A stretch of DNA of 64,000 nucleotides from an uncultured Neglectibacter sp. (GCA_904419785.1 CAJFSY010000002.1:97374-161373), one strand, 5' to 3'; counted from the first letter of the stretch, positions 33,564 to 42,349 are shown. Notes: generated from the sequence alone by a model not told the origin. Numbers and translations are program-made.

Positions 33564-36031
33564 GTAACTGGTCCCAAAAACTGCTGGACTATACCCACAG
33601 CCAATTTGAAAAGCGGCGCGCTTCTTTTGGCTCCCGCCTGGCAGAGATCGACGAAACCCTTGGCCGCTGCGGTGAGGAAGAGAAATTGCTGCTTTCCTAT
33701 TATTACGCTACCTTGCCGGTGGTGGATATTGGGGATTATTCCCCCGCGCTCTTTTTGGAAACCGCCCGTCAAGCGTTGGCGGTGCGGGAGGAATTTCCTT
33801 GGTGCGGGACGCTGCCGGAGCATATGTTCCTGCGGGATGTAGCGTATCCTCGGATCAACACGGAAGAACTGGAGGACTGCCGGGGGCTGTTCCACAGCAA
33901 GCTGGCTGCCCGGGTGAAAGGCTTGACACTGCCGGAAGCCATTTTAGAGGTAAACCGCTGGTGCGCCGAAGAAGCCACCTACCGTTCCACCGATGGGCGT
34001 ACCGCGTCGCCCCTGCAAGTATATCGCCGGGGCTTTGGCCGCTGCGGGGAAGAGTCCACTTTTTTGGTGACCGCTTTGCGCAGTGTGGGGATCGCTGCCA
34101 GACAGGTGTATGTGCCCTGGTGGTCCCACTGCGATGACAACCACGCTTGGGTGGAAGCTTTTGACGGGGAGCGCTGGCACTATTTAGGCGCCTGTGAACC
34201 TGAACCTGTTTTAGATCGGGGATGGTTCACCCATGCCGCGGCACGGGCTATGATGGTCCACACAAGATCGTTTGTGCAGGGGGAAAAGGAAGAGGTTTCC
34301 TTTTTGTTCCCGGATACGCCTTTGCTGGATTGGGACATCCAGGAAGGGGTTGCCGTTGAGAATCTGACGGCCCGGTATGGCGCTACAAAGACGCTTTCCG
34401 TGAACGCGGTGGACAAGGATGGTTCTCCCGTTGTGGGAGCCTGGGTGTCTTTTGCCGTGATGAACATGGCTGCTCCCAGAGAAATAGCCCGCCGCCGTGC
34501 CGACGCCCAGGGAATGGTCACGCTGAAAATGGGATGCGGGACTTTGCTGGTCACAGTCTGGAACGAAAACGAACCAGGCCTGTTGGGTGAGGCGCTTCTT
34601 TCCCCAGAGCAGACCACAGCCCAGGTGGTGCTGGGAGAACTTCTGGCTCCGGCAGGGGAAGAGGATCTGCTGGCCCCGGCGGACGCGGGGATCACCGTGC
34701 CCTCTTTGGGAGCGGAACATGAAAAAGCCCGGCAGGACTGCTTGGATAAAGCGGCGGCGCTTCGGGAAGAGAAGCGGCAGAAACGTGCCGAAGAGCGCCC
34801 TGTCCCGCCCCAAGGGAACTTGGGCCGGGTGTGGGATTCTTTGACAGAAAAGGACCGGGAGGGAGATATTCCTCCCGAGCTGATGGAGGATGCTTTGGCG
34901 CCTTTCGTGTGGGAATCCTCTTTTCCCAAGGAAGTTTTTGAGAGTGGACTGCTCTCCCCACGGGTAGGGCTGGAAGTGCTTACCCCCTGGCACAAGCTGC
35001 TGTGGGACCAGTTTTCCACCGAAGAGCGGGAAGCCTATGGAAAAAATGCCGATTCACTGTGGGATTGGACAGAGCGGAAGGTAACTTTGGACGGCGAATG
35101 CTATTCCGCTTTGTGGGGGACCCCCCAGGGGATGCTGCGCACCGGGAGAGCTACCCGCCAGGGAAGGGCGTTGCTGTTTTGCGCTGCCTGCCGTGTTTTG
35201 GGGATTCCCTCCCGGCTGACAGATGGTGTGTCCTCCGTGTGGCGTGATGGGGCGTTCTGTCCTTTGCGGGAAGAGCTCTCACAGGCTTGCCTTACACTGT
35301 CCGCTCCGGAAAGCCAAGCTGGCTTGGAAGAGCAGAATTATACGCTTTCCCGCCGGGGAATGGAAGGCTTCGAGACAGTTTCTACCGGGACCATCCCAGC
35401 AGGGGATTGCTGCCGGCTGTCTCTGGCGCCGGGGGAATACCGGCTTTGGACCGTCAGCCGCATGCCGGGCGGGAACCAGCTGGCCCGCTGGGAAACGTTC
35501 TTTTTGAGCGAAGGGGAGGACCAATCCCGCGAACTGCTTTTCCGCCAGGGAGATATTAAAGATTTGCTGGAACGCTGCCCGCTTCCAGATTTCACTTTGA
35601 CAGATTCCCAAGGTCGTAAAATGGGCAAAGAAGAGCTTTTGGCAAGGGCTCCGCTGACCGTCTTGTGCTTTTTAGAAGTGGGGAGAGAACCTACTGAACA
35701 TTTGCTCAATGAACTGCGGGAAGCCGCTGGGGAGATGGAAACCGGTGGTGCGCCTTTGTGCCTTGTGTTGCCGGACTTTTCCTGCCAGGAGGACCGGACT
35801 TTTGGGAAGGCGTTGGACGCGCTGCCCCACGCGGAAGTATGGTCCTGTGAGTTTGCCGGTACGGTGTCCTCTTTGGCCCGGCGCCTGTATTTAGACCCTG
35901 ACCAGATGCCGCTGGCTATTCTGGCCAACCGGGGTGGGGAGGGCCTTTACGGATGCTGCGGTTATAACGTGGGTACGGCGGCGCTGCTTCTGCGGCTGAT
36001 CGCTGGCTTGAAGGAACAAGGGCTTTCGTAA
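33560..36031 (+). CDS. Large cytoplasmic transglutaminase-fold protein with a C-terminal thioredoxin-like domain
   Basis: 823 residues, no signal peptide or membrane segment. An N-terminal helical part (1-120) leads into a transglutaminase core with GRCGEESTFLVTALRSVGIAAR (Cys162) and NHAWVEAFDGERWHYLGACEPE (His195). The usual third-triad Asp position is Gly210, with Glu213 and Glu215 close by. Next is a carboxypeptidase-regulatory-like beta domain (about 270-350), a charged linker, a second transglutaminase-like stretch lacking the active-site motif (about 490-600, LLFCAACRVLGIPSRLTDG), and a redoxin-like domain from residue 673 (PLPDFTLTDSQGR) without CxxC. It overlaps cutC and follows a GH29 fucosidase. 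Peptide N-glycanases share this fold and live in the cytosol, so glycopeptide cleavage is possible but unproven. Confidence 0.85.
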   Translation: MSNWSQKLLDYTHSQFEKRRASFGSRLAEIDETLGRCGEEEKLLLSYYYATLPVVDIGDYSPALFLETARQALAVREEFPWCGTLPEHMFLRDVAYPRINTEELEDCRGLFHSKLAARVKGLTLPEAILEVNRWCAEEATYRSTDGRTASPLQVYRRGFGRCGEESTFLVTALRSVGIAARQVYVPWWSHCDDNHAWVEAFDGERWHYLGACEPEPVLDRGWFTHAAARAMMVHTRSFVQGEKEEVSFLFPDTPLLDWDIQEGVAVENLTARYGATKTLSVNAVDKDGSPVVGAWVSFAVMNMAAPREIARRRADAQGMVTLKMGCGTLLVTVWNENEPGLLGEALLSPEQTTAQVVLGELLAPAGEEDLLAPADAGITVPSLGAEHEKARQDCLDKAAALREEKRQKRAEERPVPPQGNLGRVWDSLTEKDREGDIPPELMEDALAPFVWESSFPKEVFESGLLSPRVGLEVLTPWHKLLWDQFSTEEREAYGKNADSLWDWTERKVTLDGECYSALWGTPQGMLRTGRATRQGRALLFCAACRVLGIPSRLTDGVSSVWRDGAFCPLREELSQACLTLSAPESQAGLEEQNYTLSRRGMEGFETVSTGTIPAGDCCRLSLAPGEYRLWTVSRMPGGNQLARWETFFLSEGEDQSRELLFRQGDIKDLLERCPLPDFTLTDSQGRKMGKEELLARAPLTVLCFLEVGREPTEHLLNELREAAGEMETGGAPLCLVLPDFSCQEDRTFGKALDALPHAEVWSCEFAGTVSSLARRLYLDPDQMPLAILANRGGEGLYGCCGYNVGTAALLLRLIAGLKEQGLS

Positions 36032-36100
36032 GCGGACAAAATGTTGCGTTCAATATAGAGATCTTTTTGAGGATGAAACAGGAAAGGAGTTGCGTTGATT

Positions 36101-36622
36101 ATGGAAAATAAGATGCTGGAATTGATAAAGACCCGCCGGAGTGTGCGGGCGTATAAGCCGGAGCAGATAAAGCCCGAAGAGCTGAACGCCGTAGTGGAAG
36201 CCGGTACTTGGGCGCCCACCGGGATGGGGATGCAGTCCCCTGTGATCGTGGCGGTGCAGGACCCCCGGTATCGTCAGGCGGTGCTGGAACTGAACAAGCA
36301 GGCCCGAGGCGGTAACGGCGATCCGTATTATGGAGCTCCCACCATCCTGCTGGTGCTGGCAGACCCGGAACGGGGAACTTGCGTGGAGGACGGTTCCTGC
36401 GTGCTTTGCACTATGATGAACGCTGCCCACGCCATTGGACTGGCTTCCTGCTGGATTCATGGGGAACGGGAAATGTTTCAGCTTCCCGAAGGGAAAGCGC
36501 TTTTGAAAGAGTGGGACTTGCCGGAAAATCTGCGTGGAATTGGCTCTCTGGCTTTAGGATACGCCGCTGGCCCGCTGCCCCAGCCCAAAGAGCGGAAACC
36601 CGGCTACGTGCGGAAAGTATAA
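36101..36622 (+). CDS. Nitroreductase-family flavoprotein
   Basis: 173-residue FMN-dependent oxidoreductase: LIKTRRSVRAYKPEQIKPEELNAVVEAGTWAPTG carries the N-terminal FMN-phosphate residues (RRSVR), and the C-terminal half has AAHAIGLASCWIHGE and SLALGYAAGP. ATG 36101 lies 11 bases from GGAAAGGAG; TTG 36095 (5 bases) is possible and would add two residues. Substrate unknown. A good terminator follows. Confidence 0.9.
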   Translation: MENKMLELIKTRRSVRAYKPEQIKPEELNAVVEAGTWAPTGMGMQSPVIVAVQDPRYRQAVLELNKQARGGNGDPYYGAPTILLVLADPERGTCVEDGSCVLCTMMNAAHAIGLASCWIHGEREMFQLPEGKALLKEWDLPENLRGIGSLALGYAAGPLPQPKERKPGYVRKV

Positions 36623-36637
36623 AGATCGAGCGTTGCG

Positions 36638-36668
36638 GAAAACGGTTCCTGAAGGAGCCGTTTTTCTG
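36638..36668 (+). terminator. Terminator of the nitroreductase gene
   Basis: AAACGGTTCC, loop TGAA, GGAGCCGTTT followed by TTCTG: ten-base stem with one wobble and a T-run. Confidence 0.85.
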
Positions 36669-36694
36669 TATTTAAACGGGTGTGCCGGTTTTTC

Positions 36695-36723
36695 TTGTAT
36701 TTTTCCCGGCGGAAAGCTATAAT
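36695..36723 (+). promoter_or_regulatory. Sigma-A promoter of the solute-binding lipoprotein gene
   Basis: TTGTAT (36695-36700), 17-base spacer, TATAAT (36718-36723). Confidence 0.75.
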
Positions 36724-36774
36724 AGGAACACCAGCCCCCGCAGGGGATTTTCCAATGAAAGGAAGGCGAAGCCT

Positions 36775-38175
36775 GTGAGAGATAGATGGAGAAAAAAAGC
36801 GGCCCTTTTGGGAGCTGCTTTGATAATGGCGGGTACTCTTGCCGCCTGTGCACCGGAAGAAAACGCTTCTTCCCAGCTTGTGGATACTGGGGAACAGTTG
36901 GCTCTGGAGAATGACGGGACCGCGACGAAACTTGTGGTGGCAGAGATTTTCGTCAACCAGGAACGCACCCAGGCACTGGAAGAGATCGCGGAAAAATATG
37001 AAGCGGATTATCCTGAGACCCAGATTGAGATACGTACCCTTCAAAACGGAGAGGAAGCCCAAAAGCTGTTAGAGGAAGGCGGCGCCGACTTGGTGGAGAT
37101 CTCCAACCAAGAGCAGCCCGCTTGTGTGAAACAAGGTCTGCTGCTGGATTTGGCCCCCTATCTGGAACTGTGGGAGGAAAGTCCCCGTTTGACAACGTCT
37201 GCGAAATACGTGCTGGCTTCTATGGGAGAAGAATGGGCGTATCTGTTGCCCGCCACGTTGAATCAAAAACTGCTCTATTATCGCAGCGACTGGTTTGAGG
37301 AGTTCAACCAGGATAAAGAAGAAGGTTTGGTCTACTGCCGTATTTGGGACGACCTGCCGGACATGACGGAGAAGCTTCAAGACAAAGGGGCGGCCGGAAT
37401 GGTTTTCGGTGGACAGGATGGCCTGGTTGATCTGTTCGATTCTATCGTATGGAGCGCGGTGAACCTTGGCCGTATGGAAGATCCGGCAGCGTCTTATTTT
37501 TCGGCGGTGGAAGGCCATGATACCATATTTACGATTGAGGAGGCGGCCAAAGGCACAGAACAACTGGTTGCCCTCATGGAAAATACCATTCCCCAGGAAG
37601 CCCTCACCTGGACGGAGGAACAGGCTGTGGAGGCCTTTATCGACGGGAAAGCCATCACTTTGCTTGCCGGTCAGGACAAGATGGAAAAGATCGCTTCTTC
37701 CATGAAAGAAGGCTCCTGGGATGTGGTGGCTTATCCCAGAGGGATCACCGGCACCGCCGTCACAGGCTTGGAGTTTACCGGTTTTGGAGTAGCGGCTTCT
37801 TCGGAGCATGCGGGCAATGCCGTTCATTTCCTCACGTATCTCTCCAACGGAGACAATAACACCCATTTGGCTAAGGTCTGCGGTACTGTGCCTATCCATA
37901 CCACTGCCGCCAGCATGGAGCCGTCTTTGGAAGAGACCGATCTGGCCATCAATCTGTTGATGGTCCGTCGGGCTGACTGGTATAATTACGCCCAAGAGCC
38001 GGTGATGTACGACGCGTTTGAAGGGTACCGCGACTGGGCGGACGGCTTGCTGCGGGAATGCCTTGCAGGCCAGCGGAGCCAGCAGGAACTTTTAGCGGAA
38101 TTGGATAACTATTGGAGCCAGGCGCGCTCGGAAGAAGGGCAGCTTTGGACAAGTAAAGAAGAACAAGGAAAATGA
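36775..38175 (+). CDS. Extracellular solute-binding lipoprotein (ABC importer type), orphan
   Basis: 466 residues. From GTG 36775 (SD GAAAGGAAGG) the protein starts with RDRWRKKAALLGAALIMAGTLAACA, a lipoprotein signal with lipobox LAAC, so the mature protein is anchored outside. The rest is a family-1 binding protein: TKLVVAEIFVNQERTQALEEIAEKYE, ADLVEISNQEQ and the late FTGFGVAASSEHAGNAVHFLTYLS. Sugars or oligosaccharides are the usual ligands. No permease or ATPase gene is adjacent; the gene has its own promoter and terminator, so it must work with a transporter encoded elsewhere or as a sensor. Confidence 0.85.
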   Translation: MRDRWRKKAALLGAALIMAGTLAACAPEENASSQLVDTGEQLALENDGTATKLVVAEIFVNQERTQALEEIAEKYEADYPETQIEIRTLQNGEEAQKLLEEGGADLVEISNQEQPACVKQGLLLDLAPYLELWEESPRLTTSAKYVLASMGEEWAYLLPATLNQKLLYYRSDWFEEFNQDKEEGLVYCRIWDDLPDMTEKLQDKGAAGMVFGGQDGLVDLFDSIVWSAVNLGRMEDPAASYFSAVEGHDTIFTIEEAAKGTEQLVALMENTIPQEALTWTEEQAVEAFIDGKAITLLAGQDKMEKIASSMKEGSWDVVAYPRGITGTAVTGLEFTGFGVAASSEHAGNAVHFLTYLSNGDNNTHLAKVCGTVPIHTTAASMEPSLEETDLAINLLMVRRADWYNYAQEPVMYDAFEGYRDWADGLLRECLAGQRSQQELLAELDNYWSQARSEEGQLWTSKEEQGK

Positions 38176-38176
38176 T

Positions 38177-38207
38177 GGAAAGCTCCGGGAAATCCGGGGC
38201 TTTCTTT
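38177..38207 (+). terminator. Terminator of the solute-binding lipoprotein gene
   Basis: GGAAAGCTCCGG, loop GAAAT, CCGGGGCTTTC then TTTG. Strong stem with a short T-tract. Confidence 0.7.
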
Positions 38208-38226
38208 GCAGCTGAAAATTAAGGCC

Positions 38227-38255
38227 TTGTGAAGCAGCCGGGAATTTGCTATAAT
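38227..38255 (+). promoter_or_regulatory. Sigma-A promoter of thyX
   Basis: TTGTGA (38227-38232), 17-base spacer, TATAAT (38250-38255). The predicted start site near 38262 leaves a leader of about 36 bases and excludes the track ORF start at 38229. Confidence 0.8.
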
Positions 38256-38297
38256 ATTTTAGATTATGAAATTTCTCGTCAAGAAAGGATGACCTCC

Positions 38298-39056
38298 ATG
38301 CAGGTGAAGCTTCTGGCTTATACGCCCGAGCCTGAAAAGACGGTGGCTTGCGCGGCAAAACTATGTTATGCCGCCGCTGATATCGACACAGTGTATGAAG
38401 GGCTGACCGAGGAAAAGACAGCATCTTTTTTGGAGATGCTCCAATCCATCGGCCACGAAAGCCCTATTGAGCATGCCAGCTTTACCTTTGGCATCGAAGG
38501 GGTGTCCCGGTCGTTGCTGGCCCAGATTACCCGGCACCGTATCGCATCGTTCAGTGTGCAGAGCCAGCGTTATGTCAAAGAGGACGGCTTTCAGTTTGTG
38601 CTGCCGCCGGAGATAGAAAAGATACCCGAAGCCAAGGAAGAATTCCTGCGGGCCATGAAAGAGGATGCGGAGCATTACCAGCGTCTAACCGAACTTTTGA
38701 AAGCACAACATAAAAAAGAACTTCTGACAGCGGGTGAAACCGAAAAAGCCGCTGACCGAAAAGCGGAGAAGCAGGCTATTGAGGATGCCCGGTTTGTGCT
38801 GCCCAACGCCTGCACCACGAAAATGATCTGCACCATGAACGCCCGGAGCCTGCTGAATTTCTTTTCTCACCGGTGCTGTAACCGGGCCCAGTGGGAAATC
38901 CGGGGCCTGGCAACGCAAATGCTGCGGGAAGTGCGTCAGGTGGCGCCCCATTTGTTTGGCCAGGCAGGACCGCCTTGTTTGAGGGGCGCTTGTCCTGAAG
39001 GGAAGATGTCCTGCGGGAAAATGGTGGAAGTCCGGAAAAAATTCGCGGCATTGTAA
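38298..39056 (+). CDS. thyX: FAD-dependent thymidylate synthase ThyX
   Basis: Makes dTMP from dUMP using methylene-THF and reduced flavin. The ThyX signature RHRIASFSVQSQRY (RHRx7S) is present, preceded by HESPIEHASFTFGIEGVSR; NFFSHRCCNRAQWEIR is the second conserved block. 252 residues. ATG 38298 sits 9 bases after GAAAGG; ATG 38289 overlaps it. tmk follows 61 bases on, giving a dTTP-supply pair. Confidence 0.96.
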   Translation: MQVKLLAYTPEPEKTVACAAKLCYAAADIDTVYEGLTEEKTASFLEMLQSIGHESPIEHASFTFGIEGVSRSLLAQITRHRIASFSVQSQRYVKEDGFQFVLPPEIEKIPEAKEEFLRAMKEDAEHYQRLTELLKAQHKKELLTAGETEKAADRKAEKQAIEDARFVLPNACTTKMICTMNARSLLNFFSHRCCNRAQWEIRGLATQMLREVRQVAPHLFGQAGPPCLRGACPEGKMSCGKMVEVRKKFAAL

Positions 39057-39117
39057 GTTTTTATCCCGCTGCTCCATACTAAAATGGAGACGGCGCTTTC
39101 GGAAGGGAGAATCGGTA

Positions 39118-39792
39118 ATGAGCTTGATCGTGCTGGAAGGGTTGGACGGCAGCGGCAAAGGTACGCAAACCGCGTTGCTGACGGAAGCGCTGGTGAAACA
39201 GGGCAGGTCTTTGCGGCAGATAACATTTCCCGACTACGATTCACCTTCGTCCGCTTTAGTGCGCATGTATTTGAACGGAGAGTTCGGTACAGACCCGGAA
39301 GATGTAAACCCCTACGCGGCCAGCGCATTTTATGCGGTAGACCGGTTTGCCAGTTTCCGAAAAGACTGGAAAAAGGATTATGACCGGGGAAGCGTTATCC
39401 TCTGTGACCGGTACGCCACTTCCAACATGGTGTATCAGATGGGGAAATCCCCTCGGGAGGAATGGGACCGCTATCTGGAATGGGTAGAGGATTTTGAATA
39501 TGGCAAGCTGGGCTTGCCCCGGCCGGATTTGGTGCTTTATCTCGATATGCCTGTAGAAGTTTCCCAAAAGCTGCTTTTGCAGCGGTATCATGGGGACAGC
39601 GGAAAAAAAGATATCCATGAGAGCCACTTGGAGTTTCTGCGTTCCTGCGGGGAATGCGCCCGTTACGCGGGAGAAAAGCTCCATTGGAAAGTGGTGCCTT
39701 GCTCCATGGATGGGCAACCCCTTCCGGTGGAAGAGATACACAAGTCTGTATTGGAACAGGTAGAACAAGCTTTGGCTGTGCTGGAAAGCTAA
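39118..39792 (+). CDS. tmk: Thymidylate kinase
   Basis: Phosphorylates dTMP to dTDP. P-loop VLEGLDGSGKGTQ at residues ~5-17, the DRYATSNMVYQ (DRY) motif, and a lid-like RYHGDSGKKDIHE region; 224 residues. The Lys in GSGKGT and the rather long lid make it a divergent member, so a related deoxynucleotide kinase is possible, but the position next to thyX supports dTMP. SD AAGGGAG. Confidence 0.88.
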   Translation: MSLIVLEGLDGSGKGTQTALLTEALVKQGRSLRQITFPDYDSPSSALVRMYLNGEFGTDPEDVNPYAASAFYAVDRFASFRKDWKKDYDRGSVILCDRYATSNMVYQMGKSPREEWDRYLEWVEDFEYGKLGLPRPDLVLYLDMPVEVSQKLLLQRYHGDSGKKDIHESHLEFLRSCGECARYAGEKLHWKVVPCSMDGQPLPVEEIHKSVLEQVEQALAVLES

Positions 39793-39892
39793 AAGGAAAA
39801 AGCAAGGTAGAACCGAATCGGGAAAGGGCCTTGATTGTTGAGCTGGGTCTGCGTGGTTTATTACGTGATCCGCTATGGTTTTTGAGTTTGGC

Positions 39893-39918
39893 GATTTCAT
39901 TTTAAGATTTCATTTTAA
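39893..39918 (+). repeat. 13-bp perfect tandem duplication upstream of the DJ-1 gene
   Basis: GATTTCATTTTAA occurs twice head to tail (39893-39905 and 39906-39918), ending just before the ribosome binding site. It may duplicate an AT-rich promoter element. Confidence 0.8.
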
Positions 39919-39936
39919 ATGGAAAGGAAGATTCCT

Positions 39937-40485
39937 ATGGTGGTTGTGTTTTTAGCGGAAGGTTTCGAGGAAGTAGAAGCTCTCGCGCCGGTGGATATCA
40001 TGCGCCGCGCTGGTCTGGAAGTAGTCATGGCGGGGGTGACGGGCATGGAAGTGACCGGTTCCCACGGCATCAAAGTGGCGGCGGATATGGCTGCGAAAGA
40101 CGTGGACGTGTCCAAGCTTGATGGGATGGTGCTTCCCGGTGGCCTGCCTGGGACCTTGAATTTGGAACAATCTCAAGCAGTCCAGTCCTGCCTGGACCGC
40201 TGTGTGGAAGAGGGCAAGCTGGTGGCTGCCATTTGCGCCGCTCCCTCTATATTGGCCCACAAGGGACTTTTAAAGGGCAGAAAAGCCACGGCGTTCCCCA
40301 ATTTTCAAAAGGATCTGACAGAAGGTGGGGCGGCTTTGGCTGAGGAGTACGTCTGCCGTGACGGACAATTCCTCACAGCCCGCGGAATGGGAGCTGCCAC
40401 TCAATTTGGGCTGGCATTGGTTGCCGCGCTTGTTTCCCAAGAAAAAGCGGAAGAAATCCGTTCCTCTATCCAATGGGAGGGATAA
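39937..40485 (+). CDS. DJ-1/PfpI-family protein (class I glutamine amidotransferase-like)
   Basis: 182 residues: VVVFLAEGFEEVEALAPVDIMRRAGLEV, DGMVLPGGLPGTLNL, and the nucleophile elbow VAAICAAPSILA with the conserved Cys. Bacterial members include YajL/ThiJ-like proteins, implicated in glyoxal detoxification and protein repair; function here is open. ATG 39937 is 6 bases after GGAAAGGAAG, whereas the track's ATG 39919 overlaps that site. The 5-formyl-THF cyclo-ligase gene begins inside its last codons, so the two are coupled. Confidence 0.9.
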   Translation: MVVVFLAEGFEEVEALAPVDIMRRAGLEVVMAGVTGMEVTGSHGIKVAADMAAKDVDVSKLDGMVLPGGLPGTLNLEQSQAVQSCLDRCVEEGKLVAAICAAPSILAHKGLLKGRKATAFPNFQKDLTEGGAALAEEYVCRDGQFLTARGMGAATQFGLALVAALVSQEKAEEIRSSIQWEG

Positions 40486-41081
40486 GCCTGCCGGAAAAAG
40501 CCCTGTTGCGCCGGGAACTCTTGGCGCGGCGGGATGCTCTTTCAAAACGCTCCCAACGGAGCAGCGCTATCCAGGAAGCGTTGTGGGCTCATCCTGCTTA
40601 TCAGGAAGCCCGGAAGCTGTTCCTCTATTTGAGCAAGGGGAGCGAACCGGATACATGGAAGATTTTGGACCGGGCGCTGGCCGAGGGCAAAGAAGTGTAC
40701 GCCCCCCGGTGCCTGGATAAAAACGGTTCCATGGCGTTTTACCGTGTGACGTGCCGGGAGACGCTGGCTCCAGGAAGCTTTGGCCTGTTGGAGCCGGACC
40801 CGTTAAAATGCCCGCCGGCCGGAAGCGCGGAGGGCGCTTTGTGCCTGGTGCCGGGGCTGGCCTTTGATGAAATGGGTTACCGGCTGGGTTACGGAAAAGG
40901 ATATTATGACCGCTTCTTGGCGGGATACCCTGGAACGACCGCGGGACTTTGCTATGGGGAGATGATGCTTCCTGCGCTGCCCCGAGGGCCTTATGACAAG
41001 CGGGTGGACTTTGTGATCACAGAAGCGGGGGCCTTTGCCCTGCGCAAGGGGCAAGAGCCCGGAAAGGAAGGTTGCGTATGA
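40473..41081 (+). CDS. 5-formyltetrahydrofolate cyclo-ligase
   Basis: Returns 5-formyl-THF to the folate pool as 5,10-methenyl-THF using ATP. 202 residues with EKALLRRELLARRDAL at the N-terminus, LVPGLAFDEMGYRLGYGKGYYDRFL (the nucleotide-binding signature) and RVDFVITEAG at the end. ATG 40473 overlaps the DJ-1 gene by 13 bases; a CTG seven codons in (40491) is an alternative start. Folate link with thyX and trmFO. Followed by mltG with ATGA overlap. Confidence 0.93.
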   Translation: MGGISLPEKALLRRELLARRDALSKRSQRSSAIQEALWAHPAYQEARKLFLYLSKGSEPDTWKILDRALAEGKEVYAPRCLDKNGSMAFYRVTCRETLAPGSFGLLEPDPLKCPPAGSAEGALCLVPGLAFDEMGYRLGYGKGYYDRFLAGYPGTTAGLCYGEMMLPALPRGPYDKRVDFVITEAGAFALRKGQEPGKEGCV

Positions 41082-42349
41082 ACCACGGAAAGAATCCCGG
41101 CGGCGACCGCGGCACGGGGAATTTCAAACTGAATATTGACGAGCGGGATTTGGCCACGGGCAGCGTAGATCTGCCGGACCGCCGCAGTCAGCCGCCACGG
41201 CCGGAGTATTCCGCCAATAAGGCGTATCTGACGGAAAAAGAACGCCGGGCTGAGAAAAAGGCTCACAAGAAGCGTAACAAGCTGAAAGCCCGAAAGAACC
41301 GCTGGGTGTTTTCACTGGTGTGGGTGTGCATGGTGCTGTTGGTCTCTTTGACCCTTGCCAGCTATCTGATTCAGGGCTCTAACGACTTTTTTGCCGCTAA
41401 GCGGCCCGAGGGTACCACGAAAGTGGTCATCCCTGAAAACGTCACATCCAAAGAGCTGACGCGGATACTTTATGAGGCAGGCGCTATCGAGAAACCGGAA
41501 TTTTTCAATCTCTATTGTTCCATTACAGCGGATATGCAATACTTTGCGCCCGGAACGTACCAGATTGAAACCAACATGGACTATGAGGATTTGATCAATA
41601 CTCTGCAAGGCGGAAACGAGATCAGGGAAGAAGTTACCGTTACTTTCCCCGAAGGCACTACCGCACTTGAAATGGCGGCCCTGTTGGAAGAAAACGAAGT
41701 GTGCAGCAAAGATGATTTTCTGGCAGCGATTAATAGTGCGGATTTCGACGAGTTCGATATGATTGGTCAAATCACCAACGCTTCTGAAAAATATTATAAG
41801 TTGGAAGGCTATTTGTTCCCGGATACCTATAATTTCTATAAAAACGAAGATGTAAATTCTGTAGTGAGCAAATTTCTGAATAACTTCCAGAACCGTGTGA
41901 GCGACTTGGAAGAGGATATTGCCAATTCTGGCATGACCATGGACCAAGTCATTATTATGGCTTCGATTATCCAGAGAGAAGCGGCTAATGCGAACGATAT
42001 GGAGAATGTTTCCGCCGTTCTTCACAACCGTTTGAACTTTGGCGGTGAGTATGGCATTTACCGTTTGGAATGCGACTCTACCATTTTCTATCCCTATAAG
42101 AGAGCCGATAATGTGCCGCCCGAAAATCCGCTGCCTTTTGGTAAGTACGACACCTACCAGGTTCAGGGGCTCCCTGCGGGCGCTATCTGTAATCCGGGAT
42201 TGGACGCTATCAAAGCTGCTTTGGAGCCCAACGCTGAAGGCGACGCGCCGTATTATCTCTATTTCTGCCACGCGGCGGACGGCACGGCCTACTATGCCAC
42301 CAACGTGGAAGATCACGAGTATAACAAGCAGCTGGCTGGCTTGTCGTAA
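41078..42349 (+). CDS. mltG: Endolytic transglycosylase MltG
   Basis: Cuts nascent peptidoglycan strands and sets glycan length. A long basic cytoplasmic tail (residues 1-75, KKAHKKRNKLKARKNR) precedes one membrane span VFSLVWVCMVLLVSLTLASYLI; outside come a LysM-like part (TTKVVIPENVTSKELTRILYEAG) and the YceG domain with ASIIQREAANANDM (catalytic Glu), LDSTIFYPY-like CDSTIFYPY and GLPAGAICNPGLDAIKAAL. 423 residues. ATG 41078 with GGAAAGGAAGG. Next to a U32 peptidase gene, as in B. subtilis (yrrL region). Confidence 0.95.
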   Translation: MNHGKNPGGDRGTGNFKLNIDERDLATGSVDLPDRRSQPPRPEYSANKAYLTEKERRAEKKAHKKRNKLKARKNRWVFSLVWVCMVLLVSLTLASYLIQGSNDFFAAKRPEGTTKVVIPENVTSKELTRILYEAGAIEKPEFFNLYCSITADMQYFAPGTYQIETNMDYEDLINTLQGGNEIREEVTVTFPEGTTALEMAALLEENEVCSKDDFLAAINSADFDEFDMIGQITNASEKYYKLEGYLFPDTYNFYKNEDVNSVVSKFLNNFQNRVSDLEEDIANSGMTMDQVIIMASIIQREAANANDMENVSAVLHNRLNFGGEYGIYRLECDSTIFYPYKRADNVPPENPLPFGKYDTYQVQGLPAGAICNPGLDAIKAALEPNAEGDAPYYLYFCHAADGTAYYATNVEDHEYNKQLAGLS

